Below, piece by piece: positions 8,380 to 18,298 of a stretch of 20,144 nucleotides of DNA. Origin of the DNA: Tetmemena sp. SeJ-2015 (lineage: Eukaryota > Ciliophora > Spirotrichea > Sporadotrichida > Oxytrichidae). A program made the position numbers and the translations under genes. Where the stretch lies: positions 1 to 20,144 of the forward strand of contig JAJKFJ010021012.1 in the NCBI GenBank assembly GCA_027382625.1, given 5' to 3'. Below the pieces are notes generated by a model. The model did not search any database. It was not told the DNA's origin and was given only the letters and a program-made list of their open reading frames with translations. Positions within the stretch are counted from its first letter, which is position 1. Each line of letters opens with the position of its first letter.

Positions 8380-11197
8380 TCATAAAATTTTAATCCCTCT
8401 ATAATTTAATTTATGTCTTTAAGTTATTTATAAATGAAATTCCAAAGTAATAGTCTCAAATATTTATGAGTTATATAAAGAAGTAAAGCAATTAAAAAAA
8501 TTGTTCGAACCATATTTTTATAGAAATTTTATTTAAACTTCCTAATAAATATTTTCTTCTTTAAGTTGTATTTAGTTTCCTATGAGCTCCTAAGCCTCAT
8601 ATTGTTACTTGGTTACCTCAGCAGCCCTTTACAGCATCTCTTGATAGACTTCAATGTTTTTCTTATCACTGAGGTCCACCTCAGCAAGTTGCAGTAGATC
8701 ACGTAGAAAGTCATTTACCAGACTCTTCATGCTCGCCTTTACTGGATCATCTAAACTCATCAAGTCAAGACTCCTGCTATTCCCAAATATAATATTGAAA
8801 CTTACGCTTCATAAATTAAAAGTGTTTGGTGATAAACTATTCAGCATGGAAGACGGTAAGCATCACAAATTCTAGTTTGAACCTAGCTAAGGTTGAGACT
8901 CTTTCATTTTGTAGAGCATGTCTTCGATAGTCTCGAAACTTAGGTACTGCAAGATCGAACTCACTTTATTCAGCTGCTCCTTTATAACTTCCTTGTTCTA
9001 ATAAATAAAGTGTAAGGGTAAAGTAATATAGATCTATGGAGTTATAGTTAGAATAAAGATAGATCGATGGAGTTAGAGTTGAGTATGCAACAATAACTTA
9101 CTGATTGGTTGATTACGCCGCACATAATGTAACTGAAAATACCGAACTAGAAGAAGTATCCCATTTTAAAAGTGATATGAAAGTAATCATTTTAAATTGA
9201 ATTTCAATGCCTGCATGGAATGCTGTGTTTATGTCTTTAGTGCCTAGGTTGCAGATCAAAGCAACTCCTCTACAATAAACAGTTGTAATTCAATTCATCT
9301 TTATAAATAGGAAGAGGCTTAGTGCACATTCATAAACAAGCATAATCTGAAAAGGAGATGCATGATAGCATAACTTAAAGCATGCTTGATTTATTAATAT
9401 AGTATGTACTAATAGACGTCATATCCACGTCAATTACTCCCCATAAAAATTAAGCAATCTTATTCTAACTTACTTGAAGCCATGGCCGAAGAAAGTAGGC
9501 AGATAGTTGTAGAAGTGCTCGTAAATATACTTCAAGTTCTTATCGAAGCTACTTGAGAAGAAATAAAACTATCATATAAATGCATCTAGATATTTTGTGA
9601 GAGGCCTTCGATGTTGAAACATATCTTCTGGAAGTTCTCCTCGATGATAGTGAGAATTCTAGTGAGCTCGATGTTTCCTAGTCTAGACACGATGTAATAG
9701 GCTGTTGTGTGATACTAGTCACCAATCGAATACATAAAAAATACTACTTCGCATCTCCTGATTCTAATTTTGATAAATGAGGATTGGGAATTTAACATCG
9801 AGGCCCTTCATGATCTGAGTTGATTTCCCACCCTTGATAGGCTTGTTGCTTTCTCCAAGTCTGATCTGCCAGTGAGTCAAGAGTCCCTTGACTTGCAAAT
9901 CCAAGCAAATGAGGAATTGAATGAGTTGATCGTTGCGCTACTTGGCATAAAGACAGCGAGCGAAGTGAGAAATTTTCATAATCTCCCCGGAAAGGTTTGA
10001 TAACTTGGTCTGGTTTAGCAAGTTCAAGAGGAAGTTTTTCTTGTCTATCAACTATTATTGAAAGGTATAAGTATGATGAAAAATGGATTATATATAGCTT
10101 AAAATTATGAACTTTGTTCTCAAGAAGTAAAATAAATAATGAATTGGACTTGTAATAATCCCATCTTTAATCTAGTGCAAGGTTTAATTCAATTGGATGA
10201 TTACTTATAAGGTTATGATGTAAAAATGGATTTCTAAATCATGATTCCATGGGTCTTAAAATTTCCATTAATGAACTTTAACGTTCTACTGATATTTTTG
10301 CAAGGTTTTTAATGATATGAAATACTATGAATTATTCATCACCTCCCTTAAAATCTTATTTTGAGTGATGGTTTATTGAATAGGAACTTACTTTAAGGCT
10401 TGAGTAGATGATTTCATTCTCCTGAGTTTGAATCATATCGTCGAACTAGTTTAGCTTTGCCTATTTTATTCAATAGTCATGTCAGTGCTGCTCTCTGCAT
10501 TCAACTCCCTCCCTTCAAGTACATTTATAGTAATAGAAATAAACTTTGATGAGTAACGAGTTTAAATTTTCTCTTTCTATTTCCCTTCGCTGTCTTTCAT
10601 ACTCCAGTATGCTTTTGTAATCGAGATCTTCTTTTGCGAAATGAATGAACTTGGATTTGTACTGCTCAGCATCCATCTTCACATCAGCTAGTATTTAATA
10701 GATATATTTTACTGAATTTATGAAGCTAGTACGAAGTCCTTTATTCAGTCTAGAGCTTAGTCAAATAAGAAAAAGCCCTTAACATTATTTTTGAGTCTCC
10801 TCCTCTCTGAATACTGGTAAGATAAAAGTCATAACTATTTTAAATACTGAGGGTGCTTCCTGAGTGAAATTGGGGCGCGCTGTTGCTTCTTCAAGATTAT
10901 AACTTTGCTCTTGTTCAGTTTTAGACACCTTCTTGAATCTGAACATGCTTAGGATGGAATACGGTCTCATTAAAATTAGAACTTATGAAGAGAGTAAACT
11001 TTCTAATTTTTAGTCATTTGTTAAATTTAAGGAATCTGTCTGCTCTTCCTAGCTTGAGTTTGCAGTTTCTTAAATTGCGACTCCTCTACAATTCCTAACA
11101 ATAAATAACTATAAAAAGTTAATGCCTTATTTATGGATCCTTGATAGGCGTAAAAGAGTGTTCTCTTCTTATGCTTGCCGATGCACCTCTTAAGCAT
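8380..11197 (-). CDS. Unrecognised, mostly helical protein with several introns and a small IES
   Basis: Family not recognised. On the minus strand, coding blocks from 11197 to about 8530 join through GT..AG introns (10391-10052, 9473-9270, 9101-8998, 8866-8777 and a short one near 10842-10809) and one IES (9162-9196) into a protein of perhaps 600 residues. It is rich in Lys, Glu, Leu and Gln and looks alpha-helical. Recognisable blocks include MLKRCIGKHKKRTLFYAYQG (start), LADVKMDAEQYKSKF, HTTAYYIVSRLGNIELTRIL, IYEHFYNYLPTFFGHGFK and SLVNDFLRDLLQLAEVDLSD. It has the feel of a tethering or scaffold subunit, but that is not evidence. The link between 11197-11010 and the 10950 exon needs a one-base correction in an A run. 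Further frame slips lie at runs near 10464, 9736 and 9565, and at a lone C near 10735. The C-terminus is unsure: the first in-frame TGA is 8382-8380, in AT-rich sequence. Confidence 0.6.
9028..9080. repeat. Two-copy 31-bp-period tandem repeat inside an intron
   Basis: ATAGATCTATGGAGTTATAG (from 9028) and ATAGATCGATGGAGTTAGAG (from 9059) are near-identical, 31 bp apart, within the 8998-9101 intron of the helical-protein gene. No function is apparent. Confidence 0.7.
9162..9187. other. 26-bp IES with 9-bp pointer (CATTTTAAA)
   Basis: CATTTTAAA occurs at 9162-9170 and 9188-9196 (TTTAAAATG on the coding strand). Removing one copy plus the 17-bp spacer gives GIEIQFKMGYFFQFG in frame; left in place, the frame passes to a different, non-matching reading. 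Confidence 0.75.
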
Positions 11198-11621
11198 TTT
11201 AATAATTAAGTGAGTTTATTTATATTATATTAATTTACCAGCACAAATTCAAGCGATCACTTTCTCACCTTAAACCGACCCACTGAAAAGCTCCCTAACG
11301 AGCGCCACTACTTACTTTATTTATCTAATAAAGTTTTATTCATATGAGAGAGAGAGTATATTAGAATTCTTTGAGAATAAAGATAGGTCGAGGATAGATA
11401 ATCTGAAATTCAAACCAGGTAATTTATTAGAGTAGAAAAATTTAGGCTTTAAATGAGAATGCTGCTCTTTAGAACTAATTTTAATATTTTAACATGGAGA
11501 AATCTTAGTCCCGTAAGTTTGCGAAGATAACTTCTAATATCTTTAAAATTTGAAGCAATAAGGAGCTTCAAATCTTGAACCTCCTTACATAAATCCATTG
11601 ACTGTTCCTTCGAACAAGAGA
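11198..11621. other. AT-rich intergenic stretch
   Basis: Lies between two divergent genes (helical protein, minus; AMSH-like, plus). It should contain both 5' non-coding regions and any eliminated spacer between two nanochromosome precursors. No coding frame or clear repeat seen, apart from a short GAGAGAGAGAG run near 11345. Confidence 0.5.
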
Positions 11622-13776
11622 ATGAATTTTACTATAGAAATGGAAAAGGATATACTGCAGAAAGCAGGAGAGAAGAGAATCTTCGCCACAATTGATCTCG
11701 AAGCAATAGATTAGGCAATTAAGATTCTCATCCAAATGAAGGCCTAAGTAGATGGCAATTTCAAAAGTCAGAATAAGACTCCAGAGGAACTTGCCATCCT
11801 CTTCAAGAGATTCGTGTTCAACAGCGGAGATCTCCTGCTGAACATAGCAAACTCATAGTATGACAAGAACGATAAAATTAAGTAAGGGAAGGTCGAGCTA
11901 CTCAGGAAGTAGAACATGATAGCTGAGGGTAAGTAGTTAAGGTATTGTAAGTTAGCGAGATACAATAGCTTTAGATCTGATTAATCAACTCTGAGTGTCT
12001 GAAACTTTATATAGAGAGCTATAGGACACAGATTCAATCCATAATCAGCTCTCAATTAGGAGCTGCTAGCTCGCAATACTAACTTTCAAGCTTAACAGAA
12101 GCTAACAATCATTATCTAGATCCAATATTTTTAAGCCCCGAAGAGTGCGTTTTCCTATTAATACAATCCAAACAGACCTTAAACTGCCAATACATCAACC
12201 TTACAACAAACTTAATAAAACTAGTAGGCAAGCTCCTCTAGTAATTCCTCATACCCTGCATTTGCAGCTGGGGCTTTAGTGGTTGGTGGTGCTGCAGTAG
12301 GCGCAACTGCCTTAGGAGCAGTTGGTTCATCCGTTGCGAGTGGAGGTTCCTCTCTCGCAAGTACAGGAGCTGGATCTGCCTCAACCTCTCACTATCCAAC
12401 TTTGAATTTGGCCCAGCTAGGATAACCTACTGTGCCAAGCCTGCCATCTGCAAATAGTGCCGGTTAAATGTCGGGTTTCGGAATGAATAGCGGATTTCAA
12501 GGTTAGATGATGGGCTAGAGTGCAGTAGTGAGCGGTGGGATGGCCTAGGGACCTGCTCTAACAGCACCTATAGCTTCTGGATATGGCTACTATGGCGGTG
12601 GTTATCAGTAGTATGGAATGCCCTAAGCAGCTTAATTTTAAAGACCCCAATCAGCTTATGCTGGCGGCCAATATCCTTAGCAGCCTAGTCCTTATGGCAA
12701 CTAAAGCTATTACATGCCTCAAACCGCGCAAACCTAGTTTCAATAGCAACCACCTCTAGGCAATAACTTCAATCAGTAGCAGCCAATGGCGACAGGGTAC
12801 GCAGCTTAGTAGTAGGTTGGACCTCTAAATAACGGAGTCTAATAGATGCAGCCACAAAGATAAACTATTTAAAATTAAACTCAAATACCTGCATAGCCTA
12901 TAGTTCTCCCTCCAACAGCTGCATAAGAAATCAATCCACCCTAAGTACAAGCAAATTAAATGATGAAATCAATTTATAAATCACATATAAAATTAACCTG
13001 TTACTACTTAGTCGATTCCCGTAACTACAGGAATTTAAGCACAAAATCCAAACAGAGTGCAGCTCAAGAACTTAAACCAAAGAGGCTAACTGAGGACTAT
13101 TTATTGCCCTATTGAACTTGTAGAGGCTTTCATAACCCTTGCAAACTCAAATACAACAAGAAAACTAGAAACATGCGCTATTCTAGGAGGCAGCGAAATC
13201 AATGATGCTTTGATTATAGATACGCTGATAAAATATAGAGCTAGTGTTCTTTTTAATGATTTTGCCATCTCAAGAAGGGCATGAGGATCATTGCTTTATG
13301 ACCGACGAAGTTCAGCTTTTTAATGCTCAGATTGAATACTCTGTGATGACCCTTGGCTGGATTCACACTCATCCTTAATATGTAAGCCTTGATGATTTTC
13401 TCTCTTCTTTCTAATCACAGACTGTACTTAAAACTGATTTTGTAGGATCTTTTCTTGAGCTCAGTAGATTTACATAACTAAATGGGATACCAACTACAAT
13501 TGCCCGAAGCAGTTGCTATAGTCTACTCTCCAATTAAGCAGGAACGTTACAAAGCTTTCAGAGTGAAGAACGATAGGTCCTCAGAGATCCTTAAATGCAA
13601 ACAAGGCGGCTTTCATTAGCACAGAGATACCACAGGCTAGCCTGCATTTGAGGTAACCAATTCCCTAAATATATCTTGTTTTTTATCTAAACATATTTTT
13701 GTAGTTGTGTTAACACATCAAATATATAAACGGGCAGCAGTATGGAATAAAGATTAGAACAGTAGACCTCAGATGA
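11622..13776 (+). CDS. AMSH/STAMBP-like JAMM-domain deubiquitinase
   Basis: AMSH-type enzymes are zinc metalloproteases that cleave Lys63-linked ubiquitin chains on endosomal cargo. Pieces: 11622-11928, intron 11929-12014, 12015-12959, IES 12960-12996, 12997-13229, IES 13230-13260, 13261-13381, intron 13382-13445, 13446-13652, intron 13653-13704, 13705-13776 (TGA). Product 627 residues. An N-terminal helical region, like the AMSH MIT/USP8-dimerisation region, occupies about 1-120. A Gln/Gly/Tyr/Pro-rich linker fills about 140-430. The JAMM domain follows: E475 in LETCAILGG, then GWIHTHPQYDLFLSSVDLH with H530, H532, S540 and D543. The E-to-H spacing of 55 matches human AMSH. It ends TVDLR, as AMSH does. 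A T run at 12128-12132 carries one extra base. Many Gln codons are TAA or TAG. Confidence 0.93.
12960..12996. other. 37-bp IES in the AMSH-like gene (pointer AAATTAA)
   Basis: AAATTAA at 12953-12959 and 12990-12996. Excision joins the linker as PPQVQANQPVTTQSIPVTT in frame; TAA inside the pointer is read as Gln. Confidence 0.8.
13230..13260. other. 31-bp IES in the AMSH-like catalytic domain (pointer TGAT)
   Basis: TGAT at 13226-13229 and 13257-13260. Excision gives ALIIDTLILPSQEGHEDHC, matching the AMSH pattern (THVLIPKQ region) and restoring the frame that continues into the JAMM motif. Confidence 0.85.
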
Positions 13777-13958
13777 GTCAGCTCTATCAAATAATTTTCA
13801 ATCCAACCTTTTTTAAATCAGCAACCACGAACTTGTAATTTTAATTGTCAAATTTGAAAAAGAAATTAAGGAAAATTCATTTTAGCTACAAAGCTTTTCT
13901 GATATGAATTAAAAATTTCGTTTGTACTTTTTTGAGCTAGTTATTCTTTGTAAACTTC

Positions 13959-14436
13959 TCATCTTAAGTTGTGGTATGATTATTTGAGAGTGCCCTCATC
14001 TGCAATTTTTATTACGAGCTCGTTTATTGCTAGATCATTCCACTCTCTTAAGAATTATTTACAACTAACCATCATAATATGAAATATTTTTTAAATCTTG
14101 CTTCTAGAATGGGCATCCTCTGCTGAGTTTCATCATCTGCGTTATCTGAGTTAAGTTTGGCTTGCACAGTTTTTGTGGAAAGGATGATATCGAGATCTGT
14201 GAACTTTTCCTTCCTCCAGTCATCGTCAATTATATAAAACAGAGAAGGTCTTGACCTACATAAAGGATTAAATTTGTCCGCTCTTATTATGCATCAATTA
14301 GTCATTCAAAGAAAGCAATGTTATTGAGAATTGTAAGTAAGTATGATGAAATAGTTAGTAGGTTGATTGGTATAGGAGGAACTTACAGAGTATTCAAGTA
14401 GCTGTATTGTATGTCCCTTTTCAAAGAATTGTTCAT
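13959..14436 (-). CDS. Small unrecognised protein, about 124 residues
   Basis: Exon 1 14436-14387 (MNNSLKRDIQYSYLNTL), intron 14386-14283 (GTAAGT...AATAAG), exon 2 14282-13959 with TGA at 13961-13959. Joined sequence runs LADKFNPLCRSRPSLFYIID, then DDDWRKEKFTDLDIIL, a Gln/Asp-rich middle, then KQFLREWNDLAINELVIKIA and a short tail. One base is missing in the T run at 14087-14092 (A on the coding strand): with seven instead of six the two blocks are in one frame. No signal peptide or membrane segment. Mixed codon use and canonical intron ends suggest a real macronucleus-destined gene. It is convergent with the AMSH-like gene, 182 bp away. I cannot name the family. Confidence 0.6.
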
Positions 14437-15046
14437 TTTTATCAATTTTAAATTTGAAGTTTTATCCAGAGATTTTAGAATTTTTATCCTTTATCGAGTT
14501 AGGAATATAGGAAATATTAAATAATAAAATCTCAATATCAATCAGAGCAGACAAATATTTTTAATATTTTAACAGTCAGCATTTTTAACTACCCTTAACT
14601 TATACCTAATCTTCTTCTTTCATTTTTTATGTTTGCTCCTTCCATTTTATTTGATAGATTTAATATTTGCTTAAGATTTCAAGAACTTTCTTTTCCTACT
14701 TAAACTATTCTCTATGAATTACCATTTTTAAGTTTTTTCTTATGTTCTCTTAAAAGATTATCTTTTAAAATTTTAGGTATAATTAAGGCAGTAAAGCACT
14801 CATGATTAGAAAAAGCATATTTATTTTTTCTTTATCATTTTATAAACAAATATAAAAACTTGATCTAAAAGCATGAATTATTAAGCGATCAATAGGAAAT
14901 ATAAAATGATAAACAGTAGAATAAAATTTGATCAATTAATCCTCCTTTAATTATGACCAACTGATCAATAGCAAGGCTATATATTCGCTTTTTATTTAAT
15001 CAATTTATATTTAAATACTTTAAAGTCTTAAACTCTCTCTCTCAAA
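14437..15046. other. AT-rich stretch; contains the conserved 5' flank of GTPase gene A
   Basis: From 14437 to about 14875 there is only AT-rich DNA without a gene. From about 14870 to the ATG the sequence is visibly related to 18880-19049, upstream of GTPase gene B, including three TGATCAAT-type boxes. Confidence 0.6.
14886..14969 (+). promoter_or_regulatory. Three TGATCAAT-type boxes upstream of GTPase gene A
   Basis: CGATCAAT at 14886, TGATCAAT at 14929 and 14962; spacings 43 and 33 bp, the last 85 bp before the ATG. The same boxes with the same spacings precede gene B. Conserved surroundings include AATCCTCC after box 2 and ATGACCAAC before box 3. A regulatory role is inferred from conservation only. 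Confidence 0.55.
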
Positions 15047-17018
15047 ATGGAGAACCTAGCCATTAAAGAAAAGTCAATTATAGTGATTGGACTATCAGGC
15101 AAAGGCAAGTCATCAATCATAAACACTTTAATCAGTGGAAATACTAAAGGAGAAGAATTTAAAGCTGAAAATTCTAAAGACCCTTGCTTCCACACCGTCT
15201 AATAAAAAGTTTCTAAGCTATATGGAGTCTCATCAGACAATCAATATAAAATATTTGAAGTACCTGGAATTCTTGGAGGAGAGTAGAATTTTGGTACTTG
15301 GGCAGAAGATATTATAACTAAAATTGGGAAAGAAGATATTAGTTTGGTTTTGCTTGTTTTTTCCAAAACAGATCGAGTAGATGAGCCCGCTAAAGCAACT
15401 ATTGCTGCATTGAAAGATTTATTCGTTAAGATTTCTCCTAACCAAATAGTTTTAACAATGACAAGATGCGAAGAAGAACTAGAGGATGAAGAGAAATAAG
15501 AATGGATGGAAGATATAGAACGAATATTAGGGCAAGGTTTTATTAACAAGGAACCATTGCAATTTAAGATTCCTAAAAAATAGTCTGAATAAGAAGAATT
15601 CTCTTTAGAATTCAATAATAGAGTCTATTCCTTATTGGAAGAAGCTAAGACAGATATGATGATAAATTTGTGTACAGAGTTTCAAAATACTATACCAGTA
15701 TTATAGATGAATTTAATGCAGAGTCAAAGGTCGTAGAAAGTAAAATCAATACTTTTCAAGGCTGATCTCTTGTAAGTCTCATATTTGACTCTTTATTTTT
15801 TATTCCTATTCTAGCAGAGTTGTGAATGAAACAAGAAATTAAAGTTAAATAAAGAGGATTTACTTTAAAATTTTAACTTTCAAATTCGGGAGTACCCACC
15901 TAACCTCCATTTCCACTAATCTGCCAATCTACAGCAGCTAAACTTAGAGATCAGAAGTCCAACATGAACCATCTTGTCTCTGTATGCCAACAGTATCAGG
16001 AAGCAGGAGTGAGATCCATAACCATTGCGGAATTCCCCAAAGGGTGAGATTAAAAACCTTACAGGTGACTTCCCACACCCGTCCTTCACTATTTCTGCTG
16101 TACTCTTTACACTTCGTCCTCTCTCAAAAAATTGAGTCAATTAAACACTGCCTTTGGTCACTTGCAAGGTTTTAAGTCTCACCCTTTGGGGAATTCCGCA
16201 CTAATCATGGATATCACTCCTGCTTCCTGATACTGTTGGCACACGAGACAAGATAGTTCATGTTGGACTCCTGATCTCTAAGTTTAGCTGCTGTAGATTG
16301 GTCGATTAGTGGAAATGGATGTTAGGTGGGTACTCCTAATTTAAACAAATCCACCTATAAAATAATCAGTGCTTGAAGATTTTAAGTTAATTTTATTTAT
16401 TTAACTTTAAATTCTGGGTTCATTAAAAATTCTGCTTAAATTAAAAATAAAAAAAGTCAAATATGAGACCTACAAGAGATCAGTCCTTGAAAGCATTGAT
16501 TTCATTTCCTACGACCTTTGATTCTGATTACATTTTCATCTATAATGGAAATGATTCCTTCATGTTTTTAGGAAGAAGTTATGCAATAAATTGAAAAACT
16601 TAAGCAAGATTTATGGTAAATGCATGAAAAGCATTATAAATTCATCGAACTTAAAGAATATACGTATAGAAAGAAGGTAAAGGATTTGGAATAAATAATA
16701 GCTGCCAAAGAGAAGTAAAGTAGAGATTCTAAAAAAGAACTGGAAAATAGATTAAAGTAAGAATAAATGAGAGCTGATTTAGCTGAAAGATTTATTCGAG
16801 AGAGCGGAATTAAATGGAAAGAGACTATTAATTCTTGCAATTTATGTTACTGCAAAAGCTTTAACTATAGCTTTGCCAAAACCATTATGATGAGTTTTTA
16901 AAAAAATCTTACATCTAATTCATCGATCACACTCGGAGATGATCGCTGTGAATGCGGCCATTATAAGTCTCAACATTGCGGAAATTAATTTTTAAGTAGA
17001 TTAGGAAACATATTTTGA
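15047..17018 (+). CDS. AIG1/IAN-like GTPase A with coiled coil and C-terminal Cys/His module, interrupted by an 850-bp palindromic element
   Basis: Coding parts 15047-15694 and 16545-17018 make an uninterrupted 373-residue protein once 15695-16544 is removed, with only TGA as stop. P-loop GLSGKGKS is residues 15-22. Further G-domain marks are KIFEVPGILGGEQNF (switch II/G3-like) and IVLTMTRCEEEL, a layout seen in AIG1/GIMAP/IAN GTPases. After residue 216 comes a Lys/Glu/Gln-rich coiled coil (about 225-300) and a Cys/His cluster: C314, C317 and C319, then C351, C353, H355, H360 and C361, a likely zinc site. No introns. Codon use is AT-rich, unlike the genes to the left. The left part would otherwise run into the palindrome and stop. 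Paralogue B (19050 onward) lacks the insert at the matching place. Role unknown; it may be germline-limited. Confidence 0.82.
15695..16544. mobile_element. 850-bp long-inverted-repeat element/IES flanked by CTATA
   Basis: Flanked by CTATA (15690-15694 and 16540-16544); precise loss of 850 bp keeps GTPase A in frame (EFQNTIMEMIPSC). Almost the whole insert folds back on itself: left arm about 15695-16069, right arm about 16157-16544, spacer about 87 bp. Matching landmarks include TCAAAGGTCGTAG at 15722 (reverse complement near 16513), GTCTCATATTTGACT, GCCAACAGTATCAGGAAGCA and GGAATTCCCCAAAGGGTGAG. It encodes no visible transposase, so it is either a non-autonomous foldback/MITE-like element or an IES derived from one. 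Arms match best in the inner half. Confidence 0.85.
15889..16336. repeat. Inner, better-conserved inverted-repeat core (ends GGAGTACCC...GGGTACTCC)
   Basis: Within the 850-bp insert, arms between 15889-16069 and 16157-16336 are visibly closer to each other than the outer arms. The ends GGAGTACCCACCTAAC and its complement are sharp, flanked by AAATTC and TAATTT. It may be a distinct MITE nested in a larger palindrome. Confidence 0.6.
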
Positions 17019-17617
17019 AATTATAGTTTTTGATTTGATAGTAAAAAATTTAATCTAACAAATAGGATTATTTTTAGATTATAATTTTATAATTAAATAA
17101 TGAAAATCATTACAAGAATATCCTAATAATCCAGCTTTTTAGAAATTTTTAGAGTATAATCATGCATAATATTTTAAGAATATTTTGAAATGCTTAAAAT
17201 AAAAGAAATCATTTAAAAGCCCATCCTAGAAATTCTCTATCTGAAAAGATGGATTTAATAATTTTTAATAAAAACACGGAATTATATGATCTATAAGATA
17301 TGGCAAAGCAAGACTAGGTTTTATTTCCGGATAGGTATTCGAGAATAAAAAATAAATTATAAAGAATGGTCAAAAAGCCGGAAGAAAAATTGCTCTCATT
17401 TTTTTTTATTTCTATTAAATTATATATAAAAAAATCTTTGTTATTATTTTTATTTTAAAAAAAATCATTGCTTTATACTCTCTTGTTATATTACTGTATG
17501 ATAAATATAGTAAATAAATTGAACTTGAAATAACTCAATATTCAAATTATTTTTTATTACAAAAAGGGAGGTAATGCCTCTAATATGAATCCTAACTATG
17601 CATAAATCAATTTCTGA
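17019..17617. other. Very AT-rich stretch without a gene
   Basis: Downstream of GTPase A. Long A and T runs, no conserved frame, no clear repeat or RNA gene. Probably germline intergenic DNA. Confidence 0.5.
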
Positions 17618-18298
17618 AATAAGAAGATTACTCCTAGAGATTTTAGAAAAGTTACTAAATTCAGAGAGAAAAATATATTTATGTTTTTCAATTACAATTA
17701 AGAGGTTAAACTGATTTTATTCATGCTGGGAACTTAATAAATTATATAATTAACTTTTTATTATGACAAAAATGAATTAAATTCTTAATTCTGCCCTGCA
17801 TAAATAAAATATTATATAGAATTAAATTCTGAAGAGAAGGTTCATATTTCATAAAAACATTGTCATCTAATTTTATAATTTAGAAAAAAGAAATGTGAGG
17901 TTATGCCGCAGTTTCAAGATATTTTATATTTATTTCAAGCTCTTCAAAATCTTTAATTATCGGAATCATTTGGAATAAATAGTTTTTTCCTTTCTCTAAG
18001 TATAATCATTAGACAGTCTAAGCACGCCTTTTTAGTGAGAGGAAAATAAAATATAGTGGTGTTGAGTGGTGGAATAAAATCAGTAAAGCTGCAATTTTCA
18101 AATATACACTAATTTACTTCTTATTCCATGCTCACTCTAAAATAAATGATTTACAATTTTTATATTTGGGCATAATATAATCAAAAATTAAATAAAATCA
18201 GAATAAAACTAAAATAATAAATTAAAAGTCAATATATAAATCGTAGCTTATTTAAATTTATGGTGAGTTTAATCTATTGGCATTACGATAGGAGGTGA
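17618..18298 (+). CDS. Possible AT-rich open frame (226 codons, hypothetical)
   Basis: With TAA and TAG read as Gln, the frame from just after the TGA at 17615-17617 to the TGA at 18296-18298 is open. It gives pieces such as TPRDFRKVTKFREKNIFMFF, EVMPQFQDILYLFQALQNL and SLFKFMVSLIYWHYDRR. No ATG lies near the upstream end; the first in-frame ATG is in FREKNIFMFF. TGA is rare in DNA this AT-rich, so an open frame of this length can occur by chance. No motif recognised. Included only as a candidate. Confidence 0.2.

Noticed and set aside
8654..8875. Plus-strand open frame
   Set aside because: Lies opposite the minus-strand helical protein exon and its intron; the minus frame joins neighbouring exons, this one does not.
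13421..13451. Separate small IES or 22-bp intron just before the JAMM serine/aspartate
   Set aside because: A single intron 13382-13445 gives HTHPQYDLFLSSVDLH, exactly the AMSH spacing; splitting it into two adds residues to the metal-binding loop.
15695..16544. TBE-type (telomere-bearing) transposon
   Set aside because: No C4A4 repeats at the ends, no transposase or other frames, and a 5-bp rather than 3-bp flanking repeat.
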